Source: Periconia sp. R9002
Taxonomy: Eukaryota; Ascomycota; Dothideomycetes; Pleosporales; Periconiaceae
Direction: 5' to 3'
NCBI GenBank assembly: GCA_023627715.1
Contig: JAMAHW010000016.1
Span: forward strand, 186,001-250,000
DNA: 64,000 nt
Numbering within the stretch: position 1 is the first letter of the stretch; each line of letters begins with the position of its first letter. Below the pieces are notes generated by a model that worked only from the letters and a program-made list of their open reading frames with translations, made no database searches and was not told where the DNA came from. Both the position numbers and the translations under genes were made by a program. Of this stretch, positions 11,650 to 23,473 are shown piece after piece.

Positions 11650-13389
11650 ATGGTCATTTTTAAGTCGCAACAGCCCCCAATAGACCGTATGTACTCCCAA
11701 CGTCATTGAACTGATAGCCACTCTGATCTGTTTTCAATAGTACCGACTAATCTCACTGTCTGGGACTGGCTTTTCGACTCTACCTACTCGCCGATTAACA
11801 GGAACCCTAGCTCATCACTTGCTGGTTTCCAAAATGCCCTAACGAAAGAGCGGGTGGACTGGGCCGACGTCAAGCGGTACTCGACATACATATCCACAGC
11901 TCTTGTCAAGAACTATGGCCTCCGGGAAGGCCAGACCATTTCTTTATTCAGCCAGAATACAGTATGGTATCCAGTGGCCATGTTCGCTGGCTTAAGAGTG
12001 GGTGCAAAGATTTCGGGGGCGAGTCCTGCTTACAATGCTGAAGAAATGGCATTTGCATTGAAGACGGCGGATGCAAAATTCCTTATGACGACTCCCGCAA
12101 GTATGCAGGTGGCCAAAGAAAGTGCTAAAGTAGCAGGATTGCCCAAGAGCAATATCATTTTGCTTGAGGGAGAACTCGAAGGCTACACTACGTTGAAAGA
12201 GCTCATCGAGATAGGCAAAAGACATGGCGAATCGAGCCAAACCCCAGCGTTTAAAATTACTGCTGGGAAGAAGAATAAAGACGTATGCGGCTTCCTATCG
12301 TTTTCTTCTGGGACCACAGGTCTTCCGAAGGCGGTCATGATCAGCCACCAAAATGTCATTGCTCAATGCCTTCAAATCCAGCAAATTACTCCGGACACTC
12401 AAAAAAAGGTTATGGCAGTGCTACCCTTGTTCCATATCACGGGTCTCGTTCATCAAATGCACCTTCCAATACTCTTGAATGCGGAGGTCGTGATGCTTCC
12501 TCAGTTCACAATGGAAGGTATGCTCAAAACTATTGTTGAATACAAATTGAACGAACTGCTCATGGTGCCCCCGATTCTCATTCGCATGGTTCGCGATCCT
12601 TTGGTGGACAAATATGACCTCTCTCATGTAACCCGGTTTTCGTCGGGTGCAGCACCTCTCTCAGAGGAGATAATCCAACTTCTTCAAAAGAAGTTTCCGA
12701 GCACGGGCTTTAAACAGGGCTATGGAATGACTGAATCATGCTCTTGCATCACCGCGCACCCACCATCGAGATTCGAGTACAGATATGCACACTCTGGCGG
12801 TGCGGTAGTCGCTTCCACCGAAGTCAAAATCATCAAAGAAGATGGATCAGAAGCGGATGTGGGTGAGCAAGGCGAAGTGCTAGCACGTGGACCGCAAATC
12901 GTTATGGGTTATCTCAACAATGAAAAAGCAACCCGCGAGACATTTGACGATGACGGCTGGCTGCATACAGGTGATCAAGGAATGATCGACAAAGAAGGCA
13001 TGATTTACATCACGGACCGAATCAAGGAGTTGATCAAGGTCAAAGGAATTGGAGTTGCGCCGGCCGAGCTTGAGGATTTGCTTCTAGGGCACACAAAGGT
13101 CGAAGACGTTGCTGTCATGGGCGTCCCAGATGATTATTCCGGTGAATTGCCTAAAGCTTTCGTCAAACTCAAAGACGGTGTCTCGGCGGATAGCGGCGTG
13201 GGGAGGGAGCTGATTGCTTGGGTTAAAGAGAAGAAAGTCAAGCACAAATGGGTCAGAGAGGTGGAATTCATAGATGAGATACCGAAGAGCGCCAGCGGAA
13301 AGATATTGAGGAGAGTGTTAAGGGAGAAGGAAAAAAGTGGCAAAGGAAGAGGCGTTGTTGTCAGGGATGAGAGGAGAGCAAAGTTGTAG
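11650..13389 (+). CDS. peroxisomal acyl-CoA / 4-coumarate-CoA ligase-like enzyme
   Basis: There are two exons. Exon 1 (11650-11686) encodes MVIFKSQQPPID plus one base. A 54-nt intron with GTATGT donor and TTTTCAATAG acceptor follows, then exon 2 (11741-13389), for 561 aa in total. It is an ANL-superfamily adenylating enzyme that activates a carboxylate with ATP and joins it to CoA. Visible motifs are the P-loop SSGTTGLPKAVMISH near residue 200, GYGMTES near 339, WLHTGDQG, and the C-terminal PKSASGKILRR holding the catalytic lysine. The protein ends in AKL, a canonical type 1 peroxisomal targeting signal, so it should act in peroxisomes on aromatic or fatty acids. The length fits the 4CL-like family. 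Substrate choice cannot be read from the sequence. It is divergently paired with a hydroxyacyl-CoA dehydrogenase-family gene. Confidence 0.92.
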
Positions 13390-13819
13390 AAGGAATCAAG
13401 AAAACCCATGGGTTGAATACAAGAATACCGCCTTGTTTCTGTCGTTCTCGTGACTTTACTGGAGATCGTACATCGGGATGGCTCGATATGTTCCCAATCA
13501 AGCCTTGCACAATAATCTAGACACCATCCGCAACATCCTATCCACCCCAATATGGAGGCAGACACATCATCCAGAAGGACATAATATCCAGAAAGAGAAG
13601 ATCAGGACGAGCAAAAGCTCATCAGTCCCACCGATCCCGCCGATCTCAAGCAAAGCCGTACCTCCTCATCTCCGCCTGGACAGCATGGTGTCTCTGCCAT
13701 GCCTATATCGCGGGTACAAAGTTAGTCAAGTACAACTAGGGTGATTACAGTACATCGTCAGTGTCTCAATACGCCACGCCATGTGGTGTCTCGATAACAA
13801 ACGACTCTGTACCTGGAGC
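13390..13819. other. short intergenic stretch between convergent genes
   Basis: It separates the ends of the CoA ligase (plus) and the small membrane protein (minus). It contains a possible last mini-exon of the latter at 13703-13735, preceded on the minus strand by an ATCACCCTAG acceptor. Otherwise I see nothing. Confidence 0.4.
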
Positions 13820-14200
13820 TCAACTTACAAGCTGCTCTTCTTCCTCGGCCTGCCGCTCCGCCTCAAGAGCCTCCATCCGCTCCCACTGCTCGCTCTGCCA
13901 CCTCGCCAACGCGATCCGCCGCCTATGCTCCTCCCGCTCCTCGAAACTCCGCACTCCGAAAATCCTGCTGAAAAGGCGTGTCACGACCATATCGCTGCCC
14001 TCGACGTACATCCAGACCGCCAATAACAAACTCAGGACGTCGAAGATCGCGAGGACGATGGTCGCGGGGTACATCCAGGGCTGGTATTCGAGGGGGAAGG
14101 GCGAGGGGATGACGCTTGGGCTGAGTGTTTGGGGTTCTAGGATCGTGTTAGGACCGAGATTGGTCGCGACGAGGGGGAGAGGTAGAAGTGTGATACCCAT
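13820..14200 (-). CDS. small single-pass membrane protein, unknown family
   Basis: The frame encodes 126 aa from ATG 14200 (MGITLLPLPLV). The frame is open upstream but has only non-ATG starts there, so I chose this Met. A short hydrophobic N-terminus is followed by a Pro-rich segment and a clear membrane helix (YPATIVLAIFDVLSLLLAVW, about residues 45-66). The C-terminus is highly charged and helical, with many Glu and Arg (EEREEHRRRIALARWQ), and probably cytosolic. The last codons CTT GTA AGT TGA overlap a strong GTAAGT donor. Splicing to 13735-13703 would replace the final VS with a ten-residue tail. I do not recognise a domain. Confidence 0.55.
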   Translation of the reverse strand: MGITLLPLPLVATNLGPNTILEPQTLSPSVIPSPFPLEYQPWMYPATIVLAIFDVLSLLLAVWMYVEGSDMVVTRLFSRIFGVRSFEEREEHRRRIALARWQSEQWERMEALEAERQAEEEEQLVS

Positions 14201-14959
14201 TTCGCCCAGGTGGTAAGTGGTTTTTTGGGGGGATGGGAAGTGTTGTAAGCACGTGACGGGAGCGCAAACACTGGAGCGGTATTTGCTGTTTTCGCGTGCG
14301 TGGTGTGCGGTAGTGCCTGTCACGAGAACAGCGAAAGATGTGCGGCGAGGACGATAGGCGGCGGGGACGGCTGCGGTGTTGTTGACGGTGTTTGTTTTGA
14401 GGATTATGCCGACAACGGAAAGGCTCAGTGCTGTTTGGCTGGGTAGTGTTTGTGTCGCCCTAATCCGTGCGGCGCTTGTTGCTCCTATAGCCTTCTTCTC
14501 TTGCTGTCTTCCTCCAATGATTGTCCCCGAAATCACCAATACGAGCTTGTTTGGTTGCCTAGCCAAGTTTCTGTGCTCGCCCGGAGGATTGGTAGCCGGA
14601 TGAGGTTCTGTTGGATAGCTTCGTGCAATCGTTACTTTGAAGACGGAGAAATTTGTGGTGGGGGGATAAAGAAGGTCGTTGGTTGTAAGGAAGATCGCAT
14701 GTGCGAATTGTGTAACCGTGAGTACCTGGGTGAGTAGAAGAGGGTAGTGCTCATCACGGACGTAGATTGAACAATATCAGTGTTACACAAGATGATGTGC
14801 CATTTCTGGTGCGCAAAGGTACGATAGTATGAAACGACGATGCTACCACCACTTCTGATAAACAAGTAGCGGCAAGATACCCCAAATGGTGGTCAGGTTG
14901 TGACGCAAATGTAGCAGAAAGAATTAAGTTGAATTATCTTTCATTCCACTCGAGCTATA
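14201..14959. other. intergenic region
   Basis: This spacer lies between the small membrane-protein gene (starts at 14200, minus) and the 3' end of the SHMT gene (minus). No supported feature was seen. The minus frame that runs through it from 14566 uses a TTG first codon and low-complexity sequence, and is an upstream extension rather than coding sequence. Confidence 0.4.
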
Positions 14960-16759
14960 TCATGACGCCTTCACCCAGGGGAGACTAAACGTACCTACCC
15001 AGTCCTCCACCTCTTTCCTCAGCTCCACAATCTCAGTAATATCATTCCCCTCGCCGACGTATTCCTTGAAAGCTGCAACGCTGCCTGGAAGCTTCCTACC
15101 TGCTTCCTGGGCTTTGGATTTGGCATCCTTGTCGAGCTTTTGTGTGATGCCGACGGCGCGGTGGACGACGTCGGCCACGCGTTTGAAATCCTCAGCAGTA
15201 AAGCCACGTGTGGTCATGGCTGGTGTCCCCATTCGAAGACCGCCGGGTTTCATAGCTGACTTGTCTCCGGGAACCGTGTTCTTGTTGCTGGCAACACCAA
15301 CAAGTTCCAGAATACGTTCCACGCGAGCACCATCAACACCCTTGTCCTTCAAATCAACGAGTACTAAATGGTTATCCGTGCCACCGCTGACAATGTTGTA
15401 GCCAAGACCGCCATTCTCTTTGGAATCACCCAATCTCTGCGCAAGAGCTTTGGAGTTCTCTAGTACGGCTTGTTGGTAGGCCTTGAACTCCTTTGTCTGC
15501 GCCTGCTGGAGAGCAACTGCCAATGCGGTGATGGTGTGGTTATGAGGTCCACCTTGATGACCCGGGAATACTGAGGCGTTGATGGGACCCTCTAGGTCAT
15601 ACTTTTCCTCGACACCCTTTTTATCTACTCGCCTAACGCCTTTGCGATAAAAGATCATGGCGCCTCGAGGCCCACGCAAGGATTTGTGGGTTGTGGTGGT
15701 TACAATATCAGAATAAGGAAAGGGCGATGGAATGACGCCGGCGGCCACTAGTCCGGAAATGTGAGCCATATCCGAGAGGACGTAGGCGCCTACTTTGTCG
15801 GCGATCTCGCGCACGCGCTCGTACTCAATGAGCCGGCTATACGCGGATGTTCCCGCAACAATGATTTTAGGACGGTAAAGTGTGGCCAATTCCTCCATCT
15901 TTGTGTAGTCGATGTATCCAGTTTTCTCATCTAGCCTGTATGGCAGAGTCTCAAAGTACTTGGAAACTGCGGATATCTTCTTTGTAGGCGTTTGGTATCC
16001 ATGCGACAGATGTCCGCCGTGGGGGAGGTCGAGAGCGAGAATTCGGTCGTGGGTATTGAGAACGGCGGAATAGGCGTACAAATTGGCAGGAGAACCAGAT
16101 AAGGCTAAACGGATTAGTTAAAGTGAAGTGATTGCTTGCGAATGAATCTGTCACTCACGCTGTACATTGACGCCCCATTCCGACTCATTCAAACCAAAAG
16201 CCTGAAGTGCTCTTTGCTGGCAAAGTCGCTCCGCGGCGTCGATGTGTTCATTGCCGCCGTAGTATCGCGCTCCTGGGTACCCTTCGGAATACTTATCTAT
16301 GTGGCGTGAGCTCTATGATTGGAGCATGATGACGTGATGGGTAGCATACTCTGCATAACGCTGCCCAGGGCATCAAGGACAGCTTGTGAAGTGAAGTTCT
16401 CGGAGGGTATGAGGTTTATGAAGTGCTTTTGGCGGGTTTTCTCCTGCATTGAGAGAGCGGTGAGCCTTGAGTAAACTTGCAAGTAGAGATACAATTGAGC
16501 GTACCTTCTCGATGATCTGGTAAACGGTTGGGTCGACATCTTCGAGGCTAGAGGAGAGAAGCTGAAAATCAATTGGTTAAAGAGTTTCCTGCGTAAAGAT
16601 ATGGACGTCAAGTACCTTGTGCTGCGACTCTGCAGAAGAAGCGTAACCCCGCCACCGGTGCTGGGCAAGTATTCTGGGGTGGTTTGTAGCAATGGCAAAG
16701 GAAGACGGCCGTGTGAGCTGGCTGAGCGGTGCCCGGCATACAGACCGCAGTGTAGCCAT
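14960..16759 (-). CDS. SHM1: serine hydroxymethyltransferase, mitochondrial
   Basis: Five exons (16616-16759, 16505-16561, 16350-16443, 16159-16296, 14960-16104) join in frame to 525 aa. The enzyme is PLP-dependent and interconverts serine and tetrahydrofolate with glycine and methylene-tetrahydrofolate. The N-terminus ([20 protein letters not shown], then an Arg/Ser-rich stretch) looks like a mitochondrial presequence. Family motifs follow in order: [72 protein letters not shown], and the PLP-lysine segment [14 protein letters not shown] near residue 282. The C-terminus has the usual EVEDWVGTF...PW ending. The length fits fungal mitochondrial SHMT. Whether a cytosolic paralogue exists cannot be judged from this window. 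Confidence 0.95.
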
Positions 16760-17916
16760 TCTGGAAATTGGTGGTGGTGAAAAGACGAGAAAAGTGGAAA
16801 GGGAACGGCGATGTCGTAGCGGAAATAGGCCGGATGGCGCATCAGAAAACGGAGTGGTAGTCCAGTCAATAGATAGGCTCCGGTGTGGCGCCTGTGGCTG
16901 GAGTCATGCACATGTACATGCCATGCGGGGAAACGGGAGCATGGGAAGCAAGCAGGGGAACAACATTTTTCCGCTCAACCCTCTTTTCATCCGACGTCGC
17001 CTCGTTCTACTTTTCTCTCCTCAACACAACTAAACACCGAAACGATTCAACACCTACAAGACAGCTGTATCCTCGCTTGGCCGGCGCAAGCCAGCTGACG
17101 CGGGAGCTGCTGATATGCTCCGGGCCCAACCACCCATAGGAAGCAATTCTGGTTATGATCGGTCACGGTTGTGTGTCTCTCTGGCCTCTGCTGCCCTTGA
17201 CCCCCGATGGCAATCTGAATGTGTTTGGGTTCGCCATGAGACGAGCACGATGCGATGATGAATCTTGTTGTCGTCTTGTGTCATGTATTCAAGACATGTC
17301 TTCTTGTCACCTGGTCGCCTTGGCACCATGCGCCCGCCTTACGTGTCACTACTGCGGTCGGTGTCGCTGTTCCCAGGCTTGACGACATCAGGCACTTGAA
17401 GTCGTCCATGTCATGTTCATGTACGTATTCTTTAGGAGCCTTCCAGATCCTTCTGTAGATATGTACATGTAATTGACTCACCATCTTCACACGCAACCTT
17501 GACCTTCTGACCGCTTGTTCAACCCTCATTTATGAACAATGTATATGTGAGGACTCCACCACTGTTTTTTCACCCCCCACTCGTTCTCTTACCACATAGC
17601 CTATACTGCCACTCACTCCATGCGCGCGCCCGTGCCCCACTACACGCGGATTTGGAGGCAACCGCGACGCTATCAGCAGCAGCAGCGGTGACCGGCGCGC
17701 AAGACAATCGCGACTGCCTTTTAAACTCGCCTCTTCCTGGCAACAATTAACCGCAAACCACCCGCAACCAGCTTGACAACCTCAACCCACCTGCCCGCAA
17801 GCCATTCTACATACCTGCACTCTTTTCCAATCTCTTTTCCACATCACCGCCCCAATATCAACCCTCCCACAATCACTTTCGTCATCCACCACCTCCTCGG
17901 CCGCTATCACACTCTC
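16760..17916. other. divergent promoter region of SHMT and the 2EXR gene
   Basis: This is a 1.16-kb head-to-head spacer. The last about 350 bases before 17917 are C-rich and pyrimidine-rich on the plus strand, as is common for fungal 5' UTRs. Frames inside it are short and unlike protein. No TATA box or operator could be assigned with confidence. Confidence 0.4.
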
Positions 17917-19089
17917 ATGCCGTCGCATGGGCAGCTTGGCCGCGCCAGCAGCATCGAGCTCGGAAGCCCTTCGAGGATGACGCAGTACTCCAAGACGGGC
18001 CGTCCTATCCGCCGTACCGCTGGCAAAACTAACCCCAAAGCCGGCTTTGTAGATTCCAGCATCATTGAAGACGTCGTGGAAGAGCCGATTGACACTCCGT
18101 CAGAGGATGAAGACGGTATCATGAAACGTGCCCCACGCAAACGCAAGCGCTCGCCTTCACTTACACCCCCGCCCTTGGACCCAATTATACGCGATGAAGA
18201 TCCAGATGGTCCTTCGGACGACGAAGGTGGTCAATTTCAGCGGGCTACCGAAAATCACGATGACGAAACAGCTATCCTTCAATTCAACATTCCACTCGGC
18301 TTTCATGGCCCTTTGATCGTGAAGCTGGACCGTAGTATGCTCGCACAAACTCGCGCTGAAGGCAAGACTTGGGACATGCAACCGCGTCGAACGAGGCAGA
18401 CGCTGGAAGCCCCCAAGGAAGAGGCCGAACGCCCATCTGGACAACTAACCTTCTCGGACCTACCACCAGAGATCCGTAACAAGATTTACAGGCAACTCTT
18501 TGTGACGGGCGAACCCATCAATATTCCCCGAGCAACAAATCTCCGTCGGTCCGGGCAATTCTTGAGCACGTGCAAGCTAGTATACAGTGAAGGCTGCAGC
18601 GTTTTGTATGGAGAGAACACAATTGTCCTCGACCGTAGTAGAGATCGACGTGGTCCCTTCTGGGAACCAGATCCCAAGGAGATCGGTTATACGGACGCTC
18701 GTCGGTTTCTGAAGGTCATTGGGCCTGAAAATGTGGCCTATTTGCGAGACGTCCACCTGGTCTTAGAAGATGCTTGCCCATCAGCTACACCCAAGCTTAG
18801 CCATGAACAACGTCGGTACATCAATGATGAACATCTCATCGACATCCTTCGCATTCTTCGGGATGCTAAGCTTCGAGAATTTCAGCTTACTTTCTTCGGT
18901 CGCCGTGCTCTCGTTCGACAAGATTATAAGTTCTTAAGTTACCTGGACCAGGTTAAGGCTGACAAGGTATCAAGCAAGCTCGAGCGCAGCCATTGGGGTG
19001 GCTATCATCCCAAAATCTCGCACACTCTTTGGGAGGACTTGCAAAAATCAATGACGAGGAAGAGGAAACTTTATATCACCAAGACATGA
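17917..19089 (+). CDS. 2EXR/F-box-like domain protein, probably nuclear
   Basis: This is one exon of 390 aa from ATG 17917 (MPSHGQLGRASS). The frame opens upstream at a TTG in 5'-UTR-like sequence, so the ATG is preferred. The N-terminal 160 residues are disordered and charged, with a basic cluster (KRAPRKRKRSPS, about residues 69-80) that looks like a nuclear localisation signal. At about 174-195 the stretch LTFSDLPPEIRNKIYRQLF matches the 2EXR motif, an F-box-like element that is greatly expanded in filamentous ascomycetes. The following about 190 residues (STCKLVYSEGCSVLYGENTI, later HLIDILRILRDAKLREFQLTF) are typical of these proteins. A substrate-receptor role in ubiquitin ligases has been suggested for such proteins but is unproven here. 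Confidence 0.75.
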   Translation: MPSHGQLGRASSIELGSPSRMTQYSKTGRPIRRTAGKTNPKAGFVDSSIIEDVVEEPIDTPSEDEDGIMKRAPRKRKRSPSLTPPPLDPIIRDEDPDGPSDDEGGQFQRATENHDDETAILQFNIPLGFHGPLIVKLDRSMLAQTRAEGKTWDMQPRRTRQTLEAPKEEAERPSGQLTFSDLPPEIRNKIYRQLFVTGEPINIPRATNLRRSGQFLSTCKLVYSEGCSVLYGENTIVLDRSRDRRGPFWEPDPKEIGYTDARRFLKVIGPENVAYLRDVHLVLEDACPSATPKLSHEQRRYINDEHLIDILRILRDAKLREFQLTFFGRRALVRQDYKFLSYLDQVKADKVSSKLERSHWGGYHPKISHTLWEDLQKSMTRKRKLYITKT

Positions 19090-22000
19090 GATGTGTCATC
19101 AGAAAACGGGTCCCCCTCAACTCAATCAAACCTGAATATCACCCGACCAAACTCCATGGCCAAGTATACCTAATTTCTGCATTTGCTATTTCCAGTTTTC
19201 CTATGTCTCCACAATGCCGTCGATTTTGCCCCGCTGTGGCTGATCGACGGGATTGCAGATCCCAGGGGAGGTTTCATTTTCTTTCAGCATGTCTTGTCAC
19301 ACATCCCATCTTCCTCTGTGGTCGATGGAATTAAAAAAATTCACTGAGATGGGATATTCATTTCCCACAATTGTTTCTGCACGTTTTCTTCGTCTCGGTT
19401 TTCTGGCTGGAAAATTTTCATGGGCAGTTCAGTGGGCCCGTGGTTTCTTTCGGCCTTGTCGTGATCATACAAGACGGACTGAAGAGGAGTCATATTCGGG
19501 TGAAGGCTGGCACGGAAAACTAGCACGACGGAGTTCAAAAACTGGAACCAAGTGAACAAGTCCGCCACCTCTCTTGCAGTCTATTTTGTGCGCGTCTAAA
19601 ACATATTACGTGGCATGTTTTTAGTCTCCTCTCATAGAACAGAGCAAAATTTTGAAGCAGCATGATATTATATCTTGAGCGCACTTTCTTCGTGAGTGAT
19701 TGTGATGATATAACGAATGCTGGTTATTCTGCGTGAGGTTGACAGCAAACATATACCACACAGACTTGCAACATGACCTTTTCACTACTAATTCATCATA
19801 TGCTTTGTTCAGAAATGAGCAGCATATTTAGTGTCTGTTCACCTCCCTTTCACTACATTTGAGACGCAGCAGCACACGTAATCGGTCATTTAAGCATCAA
19901 TGTCTACGTTGCATCTGTACACTGTAAACACATAATACCCTTAACTCCCCCCCTCGGCCCACTCGTCCATCTCAGTCTACTCCTTCTCATCCCACTGCCA
20001 TACTCCCAAACACCCTCCCTCCCCTCCCTTCTTAAACATATTCCCTATGCAGCCGTCTGTGAAGTTTTTCTTAGTCCCATTGGGGACGTACAGGTAGTTT
20101 CCGATCTTTGGGGTTGAGACCAATTGGGGGTTCTTCGACTAACATTTTTTTTTTCTCGTTGAGCAATTCGGAGGGGGTTCCTACCTCCAACAAGAACAAG
20201 ATCCAAAAAGTAAGAAATCAAAAAAGGACGGACCGGTTATTCGATTACAGTGATGTTTCTGGGTATTTTTGCTTGATTGGTTTTCGTCGTGCGGAGAGGG
20301 AGGTCGAAGGGTAAGTAGGTGGGTAGGTAGGTGAATAGAACCCGGCGTACGTAGTTAGAGAATACAAAACAACGGCGCGCAAGACTCGGGTAAGGGTAGG
20401 GTAGGACGGTGTGTCGAAACGGAATCAAACATTTATGGCGACATGATTATCTACCTTTTTGGGGGGGAGGGATTGGGGTGGTTGGCTTGTGTACCGGTCG
20501 GAGGAGCAGGAAGAGGAGGAGGAAGTTAAAAGTTTCATTATATCGTGACTGTTATTGTATATGTCAAGTAGTGGTGAAGAATGTAGGTAGGTAGTGTTCA
20601 ACGTATGTAGTGGTAGAACAGCAGCGAAGGAGTGTCGATACAATAGGTGCATATGTATGTAAGGATTTGCACCGAGAAACTGTGGTATGAATGGAATTGT
20701 AGAATACGAAGAGGGGAACAGGTTATAGGGTAAGCAAAATATGGTTGTTGTAGCAGTCAACGTCCATTGAGAAAAACATGTAGCACATGAAGAATAATTG
20801 ATGTCTGGGTTTTGATTCTCAGGATACAGTGTGGTCACTCTTTCGAAACACCGCGTGGCGTCATAGGTAGATTGAAGACATTGCTGATGTGCTTGCTACA
20901 ACTGTACCTGCAGGGATATGAGGGAATGGCTGACGTAGTACCCGTGGTGTGGATGGGGTTTTATGCATCTCACAGTGATGGGGTCTCAGTGTAGAGGGTA
21001 TGAAGTTATGGCAGTTGTGCGGTGAGATGGTATGTTTCCATTTGTTCTTCTCTTATTTCTTTTTGTTCTTATTTGTTTTTTTTTGTTCAGACTCTTGATA
21101 GCATGTTATGCACGTTCTCAAAAAAGAAATGTACATTGTGTAACTGGTGAATGTGCACACGCATTACATGCACAAGTACGTACAACCAATCCTCCGCTCG
21201 CTCCATTGGAGTTTATGGATCGGACAACCACCGATTCTGGCACACGACTAAAAGGCCGTTGAAGGAAAGACCCGCATCCATCTCAGCTCAGCTGACTGTC
21301 CAGCGTCCATCCAACGGTCGTTAATTAGCTGGGACAGGAAAAAGGGGATGGATAGGTAGGGTGGCACTGGTTGACCGTTGGAGGCGTTGGTGGGTCTTCA
21401 GGACCTAGTCGTCGACTCCTAGACATGATCCAAGCTTGATTTTCTTTTCCAGCTGAGGTGGCGGCGGCGGCGGCGGCGGTGGTGCATAGCCGGCGCACCA
21501 GCACATCTTGTTCCTTCCCTGGGTCCCCTTCCTCCATTCCTCCCTGGGACGAAAAGTTCCGATGAGCTGTTCGATGGGTCGTCGAGTCATGGCAATGCTG
21601 TGAGGTATACACATCGCATCGTGATCGAGGTTAGCGTAGCAAGTGCAGTATGCAATGCATGCGGAGCTTAACACAAGATCGAGTCCAACACGTTCAAAAA
21701 GACATGGCACAAGGCCATTTACCTATCATGATCATTGCTGTCCAACTCCGGTGATCTGACAGAACGGGGTAGCTGGGCGCGAAATAAAAAAAAGTTCCGA
21801 AATGTCCGTTGGATGAGTTCCGATGGAGATGCATCGTTCCTGCATAAAACGCTACACTATGGTTGTGCAGCATGTGACGTAGCTTGAGATCCAAACACGA
21901 CGTGGTCCGCATGTGACTAGGTGACGTTTTTTGGTTGTTAGTGGTAATGATGTTTCGGTAGGTATCCTCCTCCCCTTGATTTTTTGTCATGTGTGGAGAT

Positions 22001-23473
22001 CGCGAAGGATGCATCACAATAGGATTGCCTCCATTAATGTTGCCGATTGTTGGCAAGGGAGAGAGGGTGGAAAGATGTGAAAAACAGGGGCAAATCTTTG
22101 ATTTCTATATCCCTGGTGGGGTTCTAGCATTCTCTCGTCATCTCAACAATAAGCATAAATCTGAAATGCGAAAGAAATTGTGGATAAAAAATGACGATAG
22201 CATGTTGAGACAAACCGAAATCATAGGGGGTGGTTGTAAACTTGCAGGCTCCTGGAAGGGTCGAGGTATCGTCAATGAGACATGCCTGTATGAAATAAGA
22301 GAAGAGATCGTCTCTCGTATTTGATGCACATTTTGACAGTTGGGCTGATTTGGAGGTATGATCCAGCGGACGCGATGGTGTTGCAGGTAGCACACCGAAC
22401 AGCATGTCCGTTATCGTTATTGGCCAGATCCTACAGATAGGCTGCAACCCAAAACACAAAACGAATGAACCAGACCCCGTACCGGGGATCTTTCTTCTTG
22501 TGGAAGCCGGAGACACACAGAAGCGTAAATCATCACCGTGAGAGCCTGCAGTATCGCCCAAAGTTTTTCGGGCTACCCGACAAGCGAGACAGACATTTGA
22601 GTTTGCAATTGATTTCCAGACTGAACCGGGGAGCTGGATCTTGTCCGGGATGCTGCGGATGCGGGATACGCGGGCCATGGGCGATTTCGGGCAGTTGGCT
22701 GCTTTCTTAAAGTGGGTTTTTTCCAACAACAATTGGTTGAGTGATTACGATATGGAGTTGGTGGTTCGCGGATAAATGGTCGAGGCGATCCCTACAATTT
22801 AGCCGATAAGATCACAACGGCCCAATGGCCCGGGGTTCATCAATGTCGCAGGTTGTTTTCTCGAGTCTTATTCAATTTTCTGGTGATGTGATTGGTGGAG
22901 CAGTAGGGGGATTTTTATGTTGTGATTGGATTTCGAGTGCCCGTGCTCGTGTGCTGGGCCCACGCATTTGGTAGATGAGGGAGGTGTACCTATGCATGTT
23001 TATTCCTCTGTGTGACATTTGTATGCGATTGCCACGTCGGCGTCGAATTAACTCTTGCCCACCTCTTCTCCTTCCTCCTCTTTCCTCCAGAAAAATACAT
23101 TGGGCCTGCAGGCTAGGAATGGGGTATACTGCAGCCGTGAGATGGAACAACCAACTCTTGACGAGGTGCATGGCCTAGCCGAGAACATGCAGAAGCATAT
23201 GCACGTGCAACCGTAACTACAGGTGCAGTACATGGTTATGCTTACCCGATGAAAGGAGTCGGCGTGGACGGAATTGATTAGATGGGGGAAGTCGGGAAGG
23301 AAGAAGCGGCGCCGGGCAAGTGTGGGGCGAAACCGTCTTTTTGATTCTTTGCAAAGCAAGTCCCAAGTCGGTTCCGATGCCATCAGATGCCTGGCCCGGG
23401 CCGGCGAGAGTGCTCGCTTTTTCCCATGTTAATTGCCCCTCTGCAATTTTCGTGTCGCTATCTATACCGTCGA
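19090..23473. other. 4.4-kb gene-poor region
   Basis: I could not support any protein-coding gene. Frames of up to about 200 codons (for example 22124-22732 minus) show no domain, no consistent codon bias and no splice structure. Contents seen by eye are a GGC trinucleotide run at about 21460-21481, GTAGG/GTAAG short repeats at about 20310-20405, and T-rich tracts at about 21030-21090. The left end should hold the 3' UTR of the 2EXR gene and the right end that of CNS1. A long non-coding transcript is possible but not visible from sequence. Confidence 0.4.
21460..21481. repeat. GGC trinucleotide microsatellite
   Basis: About seven GGC units occur in a row, flanked by GGT units. The run lies in gene-poor DNA and is not in a supported reading frame. 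Confidence 0.8.

Noticed and set aside
9413..14200. Possible secondary-metabolite gene cluster around the CoA ligase
   Set aside because: No PKS, NRPS, terpene synthase, P450 or dedicated regulator is nearby; flanking genes are housekeeping.
22124..22732. 202-codon minus frame in the 4.4-kb gene-poor region
   Set aside because: No domain, no splice partners, and overlapping frames of similar length on the other strand.
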